Assembly (NCBI RefSeq): GCF_003205195.1
Contig: NZ_QJRY01000002.1
Coordinates: 434,001-498,000 of the forward strand
Direction of reading: 5' to 3'
Length of the DNA: 64,000 bases
DNA from: Peteryoungia wuzhouensis
GTDB lineage: Bacteria; Pseudomonadota; Alphaproteobacteria; Rhizobiales; Rhizobiaceae
Shown here: positions 38,955 through 50,595 of the stretch, piece after piece
Layout of the letters: each line of letters starts with the position of its first letter
How positions within the stretch are numbered: position 1 is the stretch's first letter
Made by a program: the position numbers and the translations under genes
Notes under the pieces: model-generated
Told to the model about the DNA's origin: nothing
The model's database searches: none
Seen by the model: only the letters and a program-made list of their open reading frames with translations

Positions 38955-40072
38955 TGTATGGCTCCGTTCCGCTGGGCAATGCCCTTGCCGGCGGCAATAG
39001 ACTCTACGAGGTCTGCGAGCAAGCCGGCCGCATCAGGCTTGCCCGTGCTTTTCGCGGCAGCAGCCGTCAAGGCGAGCGATTCGGGGTTCTCCATCGCTTG
39101 GCTCAACAAGGCGGCAATCCGCTCGCGCGAAAGCTCCGCCTGAGCGATGACCTGGGCACCGCCCTTGGCCGCCAGTGCCGCCGCATTGGCCGACTGGTCG
39201 TGGTCGAGCGCATGCGGATAAGGCACGAGAATGCTCGGACGTCCGATCACCGCGAGTTCCGAAACCGTCGAGGCGCCAGAGCGGCAGATCACCAGATGCG
39301 CAGCCGCCAGCCGTTCCGCCATGTCGGTGAAAAAGGGAGCGACGTCGGCCGGCACGCCGAGGCTCGCATAGGCATCTTTCACCTTCGCAGCGTCTTCAGG
39401 CCGCGCCTGCTGCGTCACGACCATCCGAGCCCGCAAGTCGGCAGGCAGTGTCGCCACGGCCGGTGCGATGGCCTCCGAGAAAAATTGGGCGCCCTGACTT
39501 CCGCCAAAGACCACCAGCCGGAAAGACTGCCCTTCGCCCGAAGGCACATAGGGAACGCTTGAAGCGGCAATCACGGCAGGACGCACCGGATTGCCGGTCA
39601 ACCGCATCTTGGACCGATAGGTGCCACCCGGCGCCAGAAAACCACCGGCGATCGCGTCGACACGGGAGGCGAGCAGCCGGTTGGCGCGCCCCATCACGGC
39701 ATTCTGCTCATGCACGGCTGTCGGCACGCCGAGACTGGTGGCTGCAAAAACTGGTGGCACGGTCGGATAACCGCCGAAGCCGATCACCGCCTTCGGCTTT
39801 AACCGGGTGATCAAAGCCTTCGCCTCGCGGTAACCGCGCCACAACGTCAGCAAAGCCTTGGCCATGGCAACCGGATTGCGCGACCCGATCGTCGCCGAAG
39901 ACACGGTGTGGATCTCATCGGCCGGGAAGGTACCAGCGAAACGCTCGGCACGCTTGTCGGTGACGAGATGCACACTGTAGCCGCGCCGCTTCAACTCGTG
40001 ACCCAGCGCTTCTGCCGGAAAGAGATGGCCACCGGTCCCACCGGCGGCCAGAAGAACGATACCCTTGGACAT
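38951..40072 (-). CDS. murG: UDP-GlcNAc transferase MurG
   Basis: Membrane-associated GT-B glycosyltransferase that converts lipid I to lipid II. It has 373 residues. The glycine-rich loop [16 protein letters not shown] near 8–23, the [12 protein letters not shown] block near 95 and the nucleotide-sugar site [26 protein letters not shown] near 260–290 are all present. It overlaps murC by four bases downstream and starts three bases after the ftsW stop. Confidence 0.97.
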   Translation of the reverse strand: MSKGIVLLAAGGTGGHLFPAEALGHELKRRGYSVHLVTDKRAERFAGTFPADEIHTVSSATIGSRNPVAMAKALLTLWRGYREAKALITRLKPKAVIGFGGYPTVPPVFAATSLGVPTAVHEQNAVMGRANRLLASRVDAIAGGFLAPGGTYRSKMRLTGNPVRPAVIAASSVPYVPSGEGQSFRLVVFGGSQGAQFFSEAIAPAVATLPADLRARMVVTQQARPEDAAKVKDAYASLGVPADVAPFFTDMAERLAAAHLVICRSGASTVSELAVIGRPSILVPYPHALDHDQSANAAALAAKGGAQVIAQAELSRERIAALLSQAMENPESLALTAAAAKSTGKPDAAGLLADLVESIAAGKGIAQRNGAIQ

Positions 40073-40075
40073 GTT

Positions 40076-41230
40076 TTACTCCGCCGGAACGCCGGCCACC
40101 GAGCGGAACAGGCTCCGCTCCTGGGCCCGTTTTTCCGGCCGTCGTCGCGTCAACGCGAGAATGAAGCCGGCGGTCACGCAGATCGCCGTCATCGAAGAGC
40201 CACCATAGGAAATCAGCGGCAGCGTCATGCCCTTGGCCGGTAGCAATTCGAGATTGACACCGATATTGATCATCGACTGGATGCCGAGCAACAGAACGAG
40301 ACCTGCGACCGCCAGGCGATTGAAGTCGTTGCGCTCGCGATAGGCATGGCTCAAGCCGCGCAGCACCAGAAAGCCGAAAATGGCGACCAGCACCATGCAG
40401 AAGACGATACCGAACTCTTCGGCTGCGACCGAGAAAATGAAGTCGGTGTGGCTGTCCGGGATGATCCGCTTGACGATGCCCTCGCCCGGCCCCTGGCCAA
40501 ACCAGTCACCACGGATGATCGCCTCACGCGCCGTGTCCACCTGGAAGGTGTCGCCCTCCCCGGTCAGGAACCGGTCCACGCGCCCCGCAACGTGCGGAAG
40601 GGTGACATAGGCACCAAAGAAGCCGGTGGCACCCAGCGCGCCGAGCACCACGATCCAGAGCCATGGCATTCCCGCCATGAAGAACATGGCGCTCCAGACG
40701 CTGCCGATCAGGATCGTCTGGCCGAGGTCGGGCTGGGCAATCAGGAGGGCTGCCGTCATGCCGAAAAGCAGGATGGCAAAGAGATTGCCCGGAATTTCCG
40801 GCTGCCGCGCATGTTCGGCAAACAGCCAGGCGCAGATGACCACGAAAGCCGGCTTCATGAATTCGGACGGCTGGATCGACATGCCGAGCAATGACAGCCA
40901 GCGACGTCCGCCCTTGACCTCGACGCCGACGAACAGCACCAGCACCATCATGATCAGCGCCGTCGCAAGCAGCACCATGGCGGTCCGGCGGACCTGGCGC
41001 GGCGAGAGAAAGGAAAGCCCGATCATCACGGTAAGAGCCGGCAGCATGAAAAATGCGTGGCGTTTGACGAAGTGGAAACTGTCGAGACCGAGGCGCTCTG
41101 CGACGGCCGGAGAGGCGGCGAAGGACAGCATCAGGCCGATGCCCATCAGTAGGACAAAGGTGATCAGAAACAGGCGATCGATCGTCCAGAACCAGTCCGC
41201 CAGCGGACCTCTCTCTACGCGGCTCACCAT
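40076..41230 (-). CDS. ftsW: SEDS glycosyltransferase FtsW
   Basis: Polytopic lipid II polymerase working with FtsI at the septum. It has 384 residues with about ten hydrophobic helices. SEDS features include the extracellular loop with RGDWFGQGPGEGIVKRIIPDSHTDFIFSV near 240–270, carrying the catalytic Asp, and the SYGGSSM motif near 345. The start ATG lies one base after the murD stop. Upstream and downstream genes are lipid-linked wall precursor enzymes. Confidence 0.96.
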   Translation of the reverse strand: MVSRVERGPLADWFWTIDRLFLITFVLLMGIGLMLSFAASPAVAERLGLDSFHFVKRHAFFMLPALTVMIGLSFLSPRQVRRTAMVLLATALIMMVLVLFVGVEVKGGRRWLSLLGMSIQPSEFMKPAFVVICAWLFAEHARQPEIPGNLFAILLFGMTAALLIAQPDLGQTILIGSVWSAMFFMAGMPWLWIVVLGALGATGFFGAYVTLPHVAGRVDRFLTGEGDTFQVDTAREAIIRGDWFGQGPGEGIVKRIIPDSHTDFIFSVAAEEFGIVFCMVLVAIFGFLVLRGLSHAYRERNDFNRLAVAGLVLLLGIQSMINIGVNLELLPAKGMTLPLISYGGSSMTAICVTAGFILALTRRRPEKRAQERSLFRSVAGVPAE

Positions 41231-41231
41231 G

Positions 41232-42641
41232 TCATTTGCCTCCTTGTGGCACGTCGATCAGCATGGAGATCCCGTCCAGCCCGGCGACCAGACGGACGAA
41301 GCTGTCGCCGCGTACCTCGAAATTCTTGAACTGGTCGAAGCTTGCGCAGGCAGGCGAGAGCATGACGGCAGAGGGATCGCTATCGCGCGCCGCATCGGCC
41401 GCCGCATGGGCAACCGCACGATCGAGCGTGTCGGATATCTCGAAGGCCACCTGTTCTCCCAGCGTTGCGGCAAAGGCCGAGGCGGCTTCGCCGATCAGAT
41501 AAGCCTTGACGATACGTGGGAAGAGTGGAGCGAGGCTTGCGATCCCGCCCTCTTTCGGCAGTCCGCCGGCGATCCAGTAGATCCGGTCATAGCTGGACAA
41601 AGCGGGCGCGGCGGCCTCGGCATTGGTCGCCTTGCTGTCGTTGACGAAGACGACCTGGTGGCGGCGGCCAACCGGCTGCATCCGATGCTTGAGACCGGGG
41701 AAACTCTTCAAGCCCGCCTGGATCTCCTCGACGTCCACGCCCACGGCAAGGCAGGCGGCGATCGCCGCTGCCGCGTTCTGGGCATTGTGACTGCCGCGCA
41801 GCGTCTGGATGCCGTCGAGATCGACAAGCGCCGAAACCGCGCCCTGCTCCGCCCGAAGAATCCGAGAGCCCTCGGCATAGAGCCCATCCGCCAGCGGCTG
41901 TCGTTTCGAGATGCGGATGACCTTGTGGCCAGAGCGTTCGATCCGGTCGCCGATCAGCTCGCAAAAACTATCGTCGACGCCGACGATCGCGGTCCCCGCC
42001 CCTGCCACCAGCCGTTCCTTGACATCGGCATAATGCTGCATCGTCCCGTGCCGATCGAGGTGATCGGGAGTCAGGTTGAGCAGGATGCCGGCCGTCGGAT
42101 TGAGGGTCGGTGCGAGATCGATCTGATAGGACGAGCACTCGACGACGAAATATCGCTCGGACTTGGGCGGATCGAGCGTCAGCACCGCCCGGCCGATATT
42201 GCCGCCGAGCTGCGTATCACGGCCGCTCGCCTGAAGAATGTGGGCGATCAGCGCCGTCGTCGTCGATTTGCCATTGGTGCCGGTGATCGCGATGAACGCG
42301 CAGTCGGGCGCATGCCGACGCCGCTCGCGCACGAAAATCTCGACATCGCCGATGATCTCGACGCCAGCCGACTTGGCAAGTGCCACAGTCCAGTGCGGCT
42401 TCGGATGAGTGAGCGGCACACCGGGCGACAGCACAAAGGAGGCGATGGACGACCAGTCGATCCCATGCAGATTGATCGTGGCGATCCCCTCGGCGGCGGC
42501 ACGCGCGACACTGTCTGGATTGTCGTCCCAGGCAAAAACCTCTGCACCCCCGGCCTGCAGCGATTTCGCCGTTGCGAGCCCGGAGCCTCCGAGCCCGAAG
42601 AGCGCGACCCGTTTGCCCTTGAAACTGCTCGCCGCGATCAT
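41232..42641 (-). CDS. murD: UDP-MurNAc-L-alanine–D-glutamate ligase
   Basis: Mur ligase that adds D-Glu. It has 469 residues. It has the N-terminal Rossmann segment [17 protein letters not shown], the ATP loop [15 protein letters not shown] near 120, the [17 protein letters not shown] motif near 330 diagnostic of MurD, and the C-terminal [20 protein letters not shown]. It begins seven bases after the mraY stop and ends one base before ftsW. Confidence 0.97.
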   Translation of the reverse strand: MIAASSFKGKRVALFGLGGSGLATAKSLQAGGAEVFAWDDNPDSVARAAAEGIATINLHGIDWSSIASFVLSPGVPLTHPKPHWTVALAKSAGVEIIGDVEIFVRERRRHAPDCAFIAITGTNGKSTTTALIAHILQASGRDTQLGGNIGRAVLTLDPPKSERYFVVECSSYQIDLAPTLNPTAGILLNLTPDHLDRHGTMQHYADVKERLVAGAGTAIVGVDDSFCELIGDRIERSGHKVIRISKRQPLADGLYAEGSRILRAEQGAVSALVDLDGIQTLRGSHNAQNAAAAIAACLAVGVDVEEIQAGLKSFPGLKHRMQPVGRRHQVVFVNDSKATNAEAAAPALSSYDRIYWIAGGLPKEGGIASLAPLFPRIVKAYLIGEAASAFAATLGEQVAFEISDTLDRAVAHAAADAARDSDPSAVMLSPACASFDQFKNFEVRGDSFVRLVAGLDGISMLIDVPQGGK

Positions 42642-42648
42642 GACGCCC

Positions 42649-43749
42649 TCACCGCAGCTTGAGGGTCGAGAGGCCGAGCATGCCTAGGCCAACCGCGATG
42701 ATCCAGAAGCGGATGACCACCTGGCTTTCGGTCCAGCCGAGCTTTTCGAAATGGTGGTGAATCGGTGCCATCAGGAAGACGCGCTTGCCCGTCAGCTTGA
42801 AATAACCGACCTGGATGATGACCGACAGCGTCTCCATCACGAACAGGCCGCCGATGATCGCCATGACGATCTCATGTTTGGTCGCGACAGCAACGGAGCC
42901 GATCAGACCGCCAAGCGCGAGCGACCCGGTGTCACCCATGAAGATGGCCGCCGGCGGCGCGTTGAACCACAGGAAGCCGAGGCCGGCGCCGATGACGGCG
43001 CCGAGCAGCACGGCAAGTTCGCCGGTACCCGGCACGAAATGGATCTGCAGGTAATTGGCAAAAACCGCGTTACCCGCCAGATAGGCGATAACGCCGAAAG
43101 AGGCGGCAGCAATCATCACAGGCACGATGGCAAGCCCATCAAGGCCGTCGGTGAGGTTGACAGCATTGCCCGCAGCGACAATCACGAAGCCGCCGAACAG
43201 CACGAAAAACAGGCCGAGATCGAGCAGATAGTCCTTGACGAAGGGAAAGGCGACCGAGGAGCCGAAAGTCGAACCCTGCGGTGCCGAATGCAGAGCGGAA
43301 CTCATCATGAAATAGACGGCGATGCCGGCGATCAGGAACTCGATCCCGAGGCGGGCCTTGCCGGAAAAGCCCTTGTCGGTCTGCTTCGTCACCTTGAGAT
43401 AATCGTCATAGAAGCCGATGGCGCCGAAGCCGAGCGTCACCAGAAGGGTCGCGACCACATAGATGTTGGAAAGGTCCGCCCAGAGCAGCGACGACACGAC
43501 GATGCCGGCGAGGATCATCAAGCCGCCCATGGTCGGCGTGCCAGCCTTCTTGAAATGCGTCTGCGGCCCGTCGGCGCGGATCGGCTGTCCCTTGCCCTGG
43601 CGCACACGGAGCGACGAGATCATCATCGGTCCGAACAGGAACACCACCGCCGCCGAGGTGAAGAGAGCTGCCCCCGTCCGAAAGGTGATGTACCGGAACA
43701 GGTTGAAAAACTGAAAGTGGTTCGCCAGTTCCACAAGCCAAATCAGCAT
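42649..43749 (-). CDS. mraY: Phospho-MurNAc-pentapeptide transferase
   Basis: Integral membrane enzyme that makes lipid I on undecaprenyl phosphate. It has 366 residues and about ten helices. Conserved features are TPTMGGLMI near 75, the Asp pair in FYDDYLKV near 115, [11 protein letters not shown] near 198 and the cytoplasmic loop [13 protein letters not shown] near 335. The start MLIWLVELA is the Met at the first helix; a longer frame adds only five residues. It lies 24 bases downstream of murF. Confidence 0.97.
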   Translation of the reverse strand: MLIWLVELANHFQFFNLFRYITFRTGAALFTSAAVVFLFGPMMISSLRVRQGKGQPIRADGPQTHFKKAGTPTMGGLMILAGIVVSSLLWADLSNIYVVATLLVTLGFGAIGFYDDYLKVTKQTDKGFSGKARLGIEFLIAGIAVYFMMSSALHSAPQGSTFGSSVAFPFVKDYLLDLGLFFVLFGGFVIVAAGNAVNLTDGLDGLAIVPVMIAAASFGVIAYLAGNAVFANYLQIHFVPGTGELAVLLGAVIGAGLGFLWFNAPPAAIFMGDTGSLALGGLIGSVAVATKHEIVMAIIGGLFVMETLSVIIQVGYFKLTGKRVFLMAPIHHHFEKLGWTESQVVIRFWIIAVGLGMLGLSTLKLR

Positions 43750-43773
43750 GGGAGCCCTTTCCAAAAGCCCGAA

Positions 43774-45207
43774 TTAAGAGTGGCGCTCCGTGTCGGGGAA
43801 TGCCGGATACTTGTCAAGCAGAGCCGCAACAATCTTGCCGAAGCCGATGCCGAGTGAGGATTTGACCATGACCACGTCGCCGGGGCGGACTTCTGCGGTG
43901 ACGAAATTCGCCAGTTCCGCCGTCGTTTCGAGATAGACGACCGAGACCGATTCCGGCAGGGCATCGCGCAGGGCAACCATTTCCGGGCCGGCAAGCCAGA
44001 CATGCTCGACGCCGGCTGCGAGCAACGGACCGGCAAGCTCGGCATGCACGGAGGGCGAAAACTCGCCCATCTCCAGCATGTCGCCAAGCACGGCGATCCG
44101 CCGGCCGTCATACTGCGGCTGCGATGAGGCGAGCACCGAGATCGCTGCTCGCATCGATGCCGGATTGGCGTTGTAGCTTTCGTCAATCAGCGTCAGCGAC
44201 GCGCCGCCGATGGATAGCTTGTGCCGTGCACCCCGGCCCTTCACCGCCGACAGATGTGCGAACGCCTCGATCGCAGCATCCACATCGGCGCCGACGAGCG
44301 ACACGGCCGCCAAGACCGCCATGGCATTCTCGGCCAGATGCCGCCCCGGTGCACCGATCGTCACTTCCCGGGTCTCGCCGTGGAACGAAACCCAAAGCGT
44401 CGAGAGTTCGGCCGCGCCATCGAATTCCGCCAGCCGGTATTCGGCCTTGGCGTGCTGGCCAAAGCTATGCACGTTTTCGATCCCGGCGGTCTGAGCCGCC
44501 TGTTCCAGTCGCTCGAAATAGGGATTGTCGCGGTTGAGGATCACGTCACCGCCATTGACCACGCCTTCGAAGATCTCAGCCTTTGCATCGGCGATTTCGT
44601 CAACGCTTGTGAAATTGCCGAGATGGGCCGGCGCAATCGTGGTGATGATCGCAACATCAGGCCGCACCATCCGCGACAGCGGACCGATTTCGCCGGGGTG
44701 GTTCATGCCGATCTCGAACACGCCGTAGCGCGTATCCATTGGCATGCGGGCGAGCGTCAGCGGCACGCCCCAGTGATTGTTGAAGGAGGCGACGGCGGCA
44801 TGGACATTGCCGGAAGGCTCAAGCGCCAGACGCAGCATTTCCTTCGTCGTCGTCTTGCCGACAGAGCCCGTGACAGCGATGACCGTCGCAGCCGTCCTGT
44901 CCCGTGCGGCGACCCCGAGTTTCTGCAGACCAACGAGCACGTCCTCGACCACAATCATCGGAACGGTCAGGCGCCCGAGTGCCGGAAGCTTCGCCTCGCT
45001 GACGATGAGCAGTGAGGCCCCGTTGGCAATGGCGAGACTGGCGTAGTCGTGGCCGTCGACCCGGTCCCCCTTGATCGCAAAGAAGGCTTCACCGGGCGTG
45101 ATGCTCCGGCTGTCGATGGATATCCCGGTCACACCGTCGGGTAACTGGCCGAAAGGCCGGCCACCCATGGCGACCACCATGTCGCGCGAGGTCCAGAGCA
45201 GGGTCAA
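43774..45207 (-). CDS. murF: UDP-MurNAc-tripeptide–D-Ala-D-Ala ligase
   Basis: Mur ligase that completes the pentapeptide. It has 477 residues. The ATP loop [16 protein letters not shown] is near 113, and [11 protein letters not shown] and [15 protein letters not shown] are diagnostic of MurF. The initiation codon is TTG, and TTGA overlaps the murE stop. An ATG nine codons in (MVVAMGG) is an alternative, but the overlap and family length favour TTG. It uses the dipeptide from ddl in the same cluster. Confidence 0.95.
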   Translation of the reverse strand: MTLLWTSRDMVVAMGGRPFGQLPDGVTGISIDSRSITPGEAFFAIKGDRVDGHDYASLAIANGASLLIVSEAKLPALGRLTVPMIVVEDVLVGLQKLGVAARDRTAATVIAVTGSVGKTTTKEMLRLALEPSGNVHAAVASFNNHWGVPLTLARMPMDTRYGVFEIGMNHPGEIGPLSRMVRPDVAIITTIAPAHLGNFTSVDEIADAKAEIFEGVVNGGDVILNRDNPYFERLEQAAQTAGIENVHSFGQHAKAEYRLAEFDGAAELSTLWVSFHGETREVTIGAPGRHLAENAMAVLAAVSLVGADVDAAIEAFAHLSAVKGRGARHKLSIGGASLTLIDESYNANPASMRAAISVLASSQPQYDGRRIAVLGDMLEMGEFSPSVHAELAGPLLAAGVEHVWLAGPEMVALRDALPESVSVVYLETTAELANFVTAEVRPGDVVMVKSSLGIGFGKIVAALLDKYPAFPDTERHS

Positions 45208-46658
45208 CGGTCGAACTCCTCCAAGGCATGTCGAACTTCGGCATGATCCGAGAAGGGCAGCGTGGTTCCTCCAACCGTCTGCCCTTCTTCATGTCCCTTG
45301 CCGGCTACGATCAGCGTATCGCCGGCCGAAAGCATCGCAACCGCAGCCCGGATCGCCTGGGCCCGGTCACCGATCTCGATTCCTTTCGGAGTGGCCGCCA
45401 TGATTTCCGAACGGATGGTCGCCGGCACTTCGGAACGTGGATTGTCGTCGGTGACGATGGTGATATCGGCGAGCCGCGAGGCAATCTCACCCATGATCGG
45501 CCGCTTGCCCTTGTCGCGGTCGCCACCGCAACCGAACACGACAATGACACGTCCCGTGGTGAAGGGACGGACCGAAGTCAGCACATTCTCCAGCGCATCC
45601 GGCTTGTGCGCATAATCGACATAAGCAAGCGCGCCTGCCTTGGTCTGCCCGATCAATTCGAGGCGGCCAGACGCGCCAACGAGCGTCTCCAGCGCCTTCA
45701 GCGCGACAGCCACGGGCACGCCCGTGGAGATGGCAAGTCCTGCCGAGACCAGCGCATTGGCAATCTGGAAATCACCGGCCAGCGGAATGTGCACTTCGAA
45801 GATCTGCTCGCCGTGATGCACCTCGGCCACCTGCTTGTGGCGGAAGTGTTCCACCCGCTTCAGGCTGAGGAAGGTTCCCTTGCGACCGACCGTGCGCACA
45901 TCATGGCCGGAAGCCGTTGCCACCCGGATCGCCTCGTCGGACCACGGGTCATCGGCATAGATGACAGCGGGCGAGCCCTTGGGCAGAAGCGTATCGAAAA
46001 GCCGCATCTTGGCGGCCATGTAGTCCTCGACCGTCGGATGATAATCCATGTGGTCGCGGCCGAGATTGGTGAAGCCGGCGGCCGACAACACCACGCCGTC
46101 GAGGCGGCTCTGGTCGAGGCCGTGGCTCGAGGCTTCCATCGCGGCATGCGTCACGCCCTCGTCGGCCAGTTCACCGAGCAACGTGTGCAGCGCCAGCGGA
46201 TCGGGAGTCGTCAGCGAGCCGTAATCGCTGCGGCTCGGCGAAATCACGCCTGTGGTGCCGATCTGCGCGGCCGCATGGCCGGCAAAGGCCCAGATCTGGC
46301 GAGTGAAGGATGCCACAGAGGTTTTGCCTGCCGTGCCCGTGACGGCAACCATCGTCTTCGGCTGGCGCCCGACAAGGCGGGCAGCGGCAAGCGCCAGGAA
46401 GCGGCGTGGATTGTCGACCACGACCACAGGAAGGGAAGCCTCAACCGGATGGGAGGCGACAACGGCGACAGCGCCCTTGGAGACAGCGTCGGCCACATAG
46501 GTGCCGCCATCGGCCTTCGAGCCTGAAAGCGCGAAGAAAACCGTACCCGGCTCGACCTTGCGGCTGTCCGCAGACAGTCCTGCCACCTCAACGCCAGCGG
46601 CACCAGCCGCCGATACCTGGTTCTTGTAATCCTCGCCGGCCAATGTGCCCAAAAGCAT
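45204..46658 (-). CDS. murE: UDP-MurNAc-dipeptide–2,6-diaminopimelate ligase
   Basis: Mur ligase that adds meso-diaminopimelate. It has 484 residues. The ATP loop [13 protein letters not shown] is near 112, and the DNPRSE motif near 405, which selects diaminopimelate over lysine, is present, so the wall is DAP-type as expected for a Gram-negative. The start is [10 protein letters not shown] after AAGGA; a longer in-frame extension would run back into the ftsI end. It overlaps murF by four bases. Confidence 0.96.
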   Translation of the reverse strand: MLLGTLAGEDYKNQVSAAGAAGVEVAGLSADSRKVEPGTVFFALSGSKADGGTYVADAVSKGAVAVVASHPVEASLPVVVVDNPRRFLALAAARLVGRQPKTMVAVTGTAGKTSVASFTRQIWAFAGHAAAQIGTTGVISPSRSDYGSLTTPDPLALHTLLGELADEGVTHAAMEASSHGLDQSRLDGVVLSAAGFTNLGRDHMDYHPTVEDYMAAKMRLFDTLLPKGSPAVIYADDPWSDEAIRVATASGHDVRTVGRKGTFLSLKRVEHFRHKQVAEVHHGEQIFEVHIPLAGDFQIANALVSAGLAISTGVPVAVALKALETLVGASGRLELIGQTKAGALAYVDYAHKPDALENVLTSVRPFTTGRVIVVFGCGGDRDKGKRPIMGEIASRLADITIVTDDNPRSEVPATIRSEIMAATPKGIEIGDRAQAIRAAVAMLSAGDTLIVAGKGHEEGQTVGGTTLPFSDHAEVRHALEEFDR

Positions 46659-46717
46659 GTGCAGTCCATCCTTCCGAGGCAAAATCAGTCGAATCGCCCC
46701 GTTTGTCTTACGTCTGG

Positions 46718-48463
46718 TCAATAAGAGACGAGCAACGCGGACCCGTCTTCCCCGAATTTGGGTTCTACACCAAGAATTGCGGCGCTTCTGCGAATGATGT
46801 CCGCCACCATCGGGGCTGCACTGTTGCCGGCGAGTGCTGCGCCATTGCCCTTGTCGGTCTTCGGCTCATCGATGAAGGTCAGGACGACGTAACGCGGATT
46901 GTCGATCGGGAAGGCAGCGAGGAAGGCGTTGAAGTTCTTGTCGCCGACATAGCGACCGTTCACGACCTTGTCGGCGGTACCGGTCTTGCCACCCACATCG
47001 AAGCCCTCGACGCGTGCATTTTTGCCGGAACCCTTCACCCCGTTCCATTCGAACAGGAAGCGCATGTCGTCGCTGGTCGAGGGTTTGATCACCTGCTTGG
47101 CAACGAGATCCGCCTGTTCGCGTGTCCTCGGAAGGAAGGTCGGCTCGATCAGCTTGCCGCCGTTGACAAGCGCCACACCGGCAACCGCCGTCTGCAGCGG
47201 CGTGGTCGAGACGCCATGGCCGAAAGAGATCGTGATCGAATTGATCTTCTTCCATTCGCGCGGTTGCGACGGCATCGCAACTTCCGGCAGCTCCGTCTGC
47301 ATCTTGGTCAGCAGGCCAAGACGGGTGAGGAACTCCTTATGCGCATCCGTGCCGACAAGGTCGGCCACCTTGGCGGTGCCGATGTTGGACGAATACTGGA
47401 AGATTTCCGGCACCGTCAGAATACGGTTCTTGCCGTGAAAGTCCTTGATGGTGAAGCCGCCGATCCGGATCGGATAACGGGCGTCAAAGCTGTCCTTCAG
47501 CGACACCTTGCCCGAATCGAGACCCATGGCGATCGTAAACGACTTGAAGGTCGAGCCCATTTCGAACGTGCCGTTCGCCATGCGGCTGAGCCAGCCCTCT
47601 TCCGAACCGGCCGGGCTGTTCGGATCGAAATCCGGAAGCGACGCCATCGCCAGCACTTCGCCCGTATGCGCATCAAGGACGACGCCGCCGGCGCCGATCG
47701 ACTTGAACTTGGCCATGGCTTCGACCAGCACGTCGCGCACGATGTTCTGCACGCGGATGTCGATCGACAGCTTCACAGGTTCGAGCGGCGTGTCGCTGGT
47801 CATGCCGAGCGCCCGAAGATCCGCCAGCCCCTGGTTGTCGATGTATTTTTCCATCCCCGTCATGCCGCGGTTGTCGATGTTGACGTAACCGACGATGTGC
47901 GAGGCGGTGGAGCCACCGGGATAGAAGCGCCGCTTCTCCGGACGAAAACCGATGCCGGGAATGCCGAGGGCGAGGATCTGGCTCTGCTGCTTCGGCGTCA
48001 ACTGCCGGCGCAGCCACTGGAAACGGGACTTGGACGAAAGCTTCTTGTATGTCCCCTTGATGTCGAGATCGGTCAGCACCGTCGCCAGACGTTCAACGGC
48101 TTCATCTGGGTCGACGATCTTGTGCGGCTCGGCAAACAGCGACACCGTCCGAATGTCGGTCGCGAGAACCTCGCCATTGCGATCGAGAATATCCGGACGA
48201 GACGCCATCAACCGGTCTGCCGGCAGGATGCTCGACACAGTCTCGGGCTCGGCCTGGCCGTATTGCACCAGACGTCCACCGATGATGGCATAAACCACAC
48301 AGAATCCGGCGATCATCAGGCCGACGCGGTTCTTCGCCATGGCCGATTTGCGCTTTGCCGTTCCCTGGATGCGCGGGCCGGAGACAACGGCACCGCCGCG
48401 CTGCACATCGGTGGAAAAATGAGCCTGGCTCTTCAGGAGCATGATACGCGACAAAAAGCTCAT
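46718..48463 (-). CDS. ftsI: Septal transpeptidase FtsI (PBP3)
   Basis: Bitopic class B penicillin-binding protein that cross-links septal peptidoglycan with FtsW. It has 581 residues. One N-terminal helix ([19 protein letters not shown], about 46–66), a pedestal domain, then the transpeptidase with STFK near 303, SSN in FQYSSNIG near 355 and KTG in GGKTGTADK near 495. The ATG shares one base with the stop of ftsL (TGATG). murE starts about 60 bases beyond its end. Confidence 0.96.
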   Translation of the reverse strand: MSFLSRIMLLKSQAHFSTDVQRGGAVVSGPRIQGTAKRKSAMAKNRVGLMIAGFCVVYAIIGGRLVQYGQAEPETVSSILPADRLMASRPDILDRNGEVLATDIRTVSLFAEPHKIVDPDEAVERLATVLTDLDIKGTYKKLSSKSRFQWLRRQLTPKQQSQILALGIPGIGFRPEKRRFYPGGSTASHIVGYVNIDNRGMTGMEKYIDNQGLADLRALGMTSDTPLEPVKLSIDIRVQNIVRDVLVEAMAKFKSIGAGGVVLDAHTGEVLAMASLPDFDPNSPAGSEEGWLSRMANGTFEMGSTFKSFTIAMGLDSGKVSLKDSFDARYPIRIGGFTIKDFHGKNRILTVPEIFQYSSNIGTAKVADLVGTDAHKEFLTRLGLLTKMQTELPEVAMPSQPREWKKINSITISFGHGVSTTPLQTAVAGVALVNGGKLIEPTFLPRTREQADLVAKQVIKPSTSDDMRFLFEWNGVKGSGKNARVEGFDVGGKTGTADKVVNGRYVGDKNFNAFLAAFPIDNPRYVVLTFIDEPKTDKGNGAALAGNSAAPMVADIIRRSAAILGVEPKFGEDGSALLVSY

Positions 48464-48858
48464 CAGTCATTCACCGCTTCTGCTGGATTGACCGAACCGG
48501 TCGTAATCAGGTCCTTGACCGGATCGGACGCGGCTTTCTTGCCCTCGGCAACTTCCTTTTGCGGCACCTGATCCCTAGGCATCGGCAACTCGACCGGGCG
48601 GGCAAGCTGCGTCGGCGCCGTCGGCTGCAACTGCAACTCCGTCGCATAGGTCTTCACCAGGCGATCAAGGCGGTTCGGCTGGGTCAGAAGGGCACGGTCA
48701 GCCCGGAGCAGATCAATCGTGTCCTTCTCCAGCTTGATCTCGGCCTCCAGACGGCGGACCTCAGCGGCCTTGTTATCGGTGTCATGCTTGATCTGGTAGG
48801 TCACGGCCGCAGCCGCCGCCATGGAACCGATCAGGAGAAAATCGAAGGTTCGCAGCAC
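48463..48858 (-). CDS. ftsL: FtsL-like small bitopic division protein
   Basis: A 131-residue protein with one N-terminal membrane segment (about 5–22) and a coiled coil (about 28–65, KAAEVRRLEAEIKLEKDTIDLLRAD). This is followed by ALLTQPNRLDRLVKTYATEL, matching FtsL's conserved L-x-x-P-x-R-L-x-x-x-A pattern. The last 50 residues are a Pro-rich tail beyond the usual FtsL length. Sequence conservation of FtsL is weak, so the name rests on architecture and its place between rsmH and ftsI. The stop codon overlaps the ftsI start by one base. Confidence 0.85.
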   Translation of the reverse strand: MLRTFDFLLIGSMAAAAAVTYQIKHDTDNKAAEVRRLEAEIKLEKDTIDLLRADRALLTQPNRLDRLVKTYATELQLQPTAPTQLARPVELPMPRDQVPQKEVAEGKKAASDPVKDLITTGSVNPAEAVND

Positions 48859-48860
48859 AA

Positions 48861-49886
48861 TCAGCCTCCAATCTTCTCAAGCGTTGCAAGGTCGGGCAGA
48901 TCGAAGATCGCCATATCCGGCTTCTCCGGCGGCGCCGTGGTTCGAATGCCGGCGCGCAGCTTGGCTGAGCGGGCACGCGGGTTGAGTTCTGCCTCTTCCT
49001 CGCTCGCCGCAACCATGCCCTTGCCCACCGGCTCAAACGTCGCCTTGCGTGCTTCGACCATGGGAAGGTGGCGCGAGCCTGACGCCTTGCCGGCGCGTTC
49101 GGAGAAGAACTTCTTGACGATACGGTCTTCAAGCGAATGGAAGGTGACGACGACAAGGCGCCCACCCGGCTTCAACGCCTGCTCCGCCGCAAACAGCGCC
49201 CACGCCAGTTCACCCAATTCGTCGTTGACGAAGATGCGCAGCGCCTGGAAGACGCGCGTTGCCGGATGGATCTTGTCCTTGGCCTTGCGCGGATTGACAG
49301 TCTCAATCAGGTTCGCGAGATCGCGGGTCGTCTGGAAGGGCTCACTCAGGCGGCGCTTTTCGATTGCGCGCGCGATTCGGCCCGAATGCTTTTCTTCGCC
49401 GAGAAAACCGAAGATGCGGATCAGGTCGGACACCTTGGCCCGGTTGACGACATCGGCCGCCGAGACGCCCGACGATGACATGCGCATGTCGAGAGGCCCG
49501 TTGCGCTGGAAGGAGAAGCCACGCTCGGCTTCATCGATCTGCATGGAGGAAACGCCGATATCGAGCACGACACCGTCAAGGCCGCCCTCTGGGGCAAAAT
49601 CGGCCAGAGCCGAGAATTCCGTGTGATTGAGCGTCAGCCGGCCATTGAACTCGTCAACCATCGACTGACCGCCGGCAATCGCATTCGGGTCGCGATCAAG
49701 CGCAATGACGTCCGCACCCGCATCGAGGATGGCGCGCGTGTAACCGCCCGCCCCAAAAGTTCCGTCGAGAATGACTTTACCCGCCTGCGGCTCCAGCGCC
49801 TTCAGCACGCCATCGAGAAGAACCGGAATGTGGCGAACCGATCCGCCATTGGCATCGGAAAGCCCTTCGCCAAGATTCGCCGCCAT
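48861..49886 (-). CDS. rsmH: 16S rRNA (cytosine1402-N4) methyltransferase
   Basis: SAM-dependent enzyme (formerly MraW) that methylates C1402 of 16S rRNA. It has 341 residues. [13 protein letters not shown], the SAM loop [14 protein letters not shown] and the [11 protein letters not shown] and [15 protein letters not shown] motifs define the family. The start is MAANLGEG, preceded by GGGGAAACGGA. The frame remains open for 211 more codons upstream through mraZ in another phase, which is not coding. It lies 17 bases downstream of mraZ. Confidence 0.96.
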   Translation of the reverse strand: MAANLGEGLSDANGGSVRHIPVLLDGVLKALEPQAGKVILDGTFGAGGYTRAILDAGADVIALDRDPNAIAGGQSMVDEFNGRLTLNHTEFSALADFAPEGGLDGVVLDIGVSSMQIDEAERGFSFQRNGPLDMRMSSSGVSAADVVNRAKVSDLIRIFGFLGEEKHSGRIARAIEKRRLSEPFQTTRDLANLIETVNPRKAKDKIHPATRVFQALRIFVNDELGELAWALFAAEQALKPGGRLVVVTFHSLEDRIVKKFFSERAGKASGSRHLPMVEARKATFEPVGKGMVAASEEEAELNPRARSAKLRAGIRTTAPPEKPDMAIFDLPDLATLEKIGG

Positions 49887-49903
49887 TCCGTTTCCCCGTT
49901 TTG

Positions 49904-50341
49904 TCAGGTCCTCAGGCCCCGCAGCCTGACAACCTCTCTGGCTCTCGCCTGAGCGTCCGAAAACGCCTGCGGCTGCCACACCTGAAAATGATCCGACCGA
50001 CCGACGAAACAGACCTCCGAGGAAATCCCCGTGAAATCCCGAATAAAATCCGTCACCGCCAACCGCCCCTCGGCATCGAGTCGCATAAAGACGCCGCCGC
50101 CATGAAGAAGCAGCGACATCTCGTTCGCCTCCAATGCGAAGGGATCCTCGGTCGCCATCCTCTGCTCGTATCGCTCGAGCAAATCGGGACCGCCGATGTT
50201 GATCGCCGGATAGACGAAATCCTGGAGACAATAAAGCTCCTGAATGTCGCGCTGCAGCAAAACGGCACGAAAGGCCGCAGGGACGGAAACCCGCCCCTTC
50301 GCATCGATCCTGTTTGTCGCATTGGACAGGAAGCGGTTCAT
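49904..50341 (-). CDS. mraZ: Transcriptional regulator MraZ
   Basis: First gene of the dcw cluster and its autoregulator. It has 145 residues made of two AbrB-like MraZ domains: [19 protein letters not shown] at the start and [20 protein letters not shown] in the second half, each with the D-x-x-G-R signature. The product forms ring oligomers that bind TGGGN repeats in other bacteria, and just such an array lies upstream here. AGGAGG sits 13 bases before the ATG, longer spacing than usual. Confidence 0.95.
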   Translation of the reverse strand: MNRFLSNATNRIDAKGRVSVPAAFRAVLLQRDIQELYCLQDFVYPAINIGGPDLLERYEQRMATEDPFALEANEMSLLLHGGGVFMRLDAEGRLAVTDFIRDFTGISSEVCFVGRSDHFQVWQPQAFSDAQARAREVVRLRGLRT

Positions 50342-50474
50342 AACTGACGACCGACCTCCTCGAAATCGGGAAGCCGGTGATCGACCCCCGCACACACATG
50401 ACAACACCCGCCGTCGCACCACCCGGAAAAGACCCGCCCGAAACACGGGAGAGACCATGCGATTTCCGTACCTT

Positions 50475-50492
50475 GGGGGCGAACACGCCCCC
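50475..50492 (-). promoter_or_regulatory. GC-rich hairpin in the mraZ leader
   Basis: GGGGGCG pairs with CGCCCCC around a four-base loop. It would lie about 10–25 bases into the predicted transcript, without a T-tract, so more likely mRNA stability than termination. Confidence 0.4.
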
Positions 50493-50508
50493 CGCAACAG
50501 CATGTAAA

Positions 50509-50543
50509 TGGGATACCATGGGACAATATGGGCGTCAATGGGA
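50509..50543 (-). promoter_or_regulatory. MraZ operator (four TGGGN repeats) overlapping a candidate promoter
   Basis: On the plus strand TGGGA, TGGGA, TGGGC and TGGGA occur at 50509, 50519, 50529 and 50539, each separated by exactly five bases. A degenerate fifth copy (TCGGG) is at 50549. This is the spacing described for E. coli MraZ. On the minus strand TTGACG at 50533–50538, 17 bases and TATCCC form a possible -35/-10 pair inside the array. Confidence 0.75.
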
Positions 50544-50595
50544 ACGGGTCGGGCTACACCCTTTGCGGGCTTCAAATATTGATAGGCGGTTAAGC

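Noticed and set aside
46406-48571. 721-codon plus-strand frame across murE/ftsI.
   Set aside because: Antisense shadow spanning two well-supported genes; no start signal.
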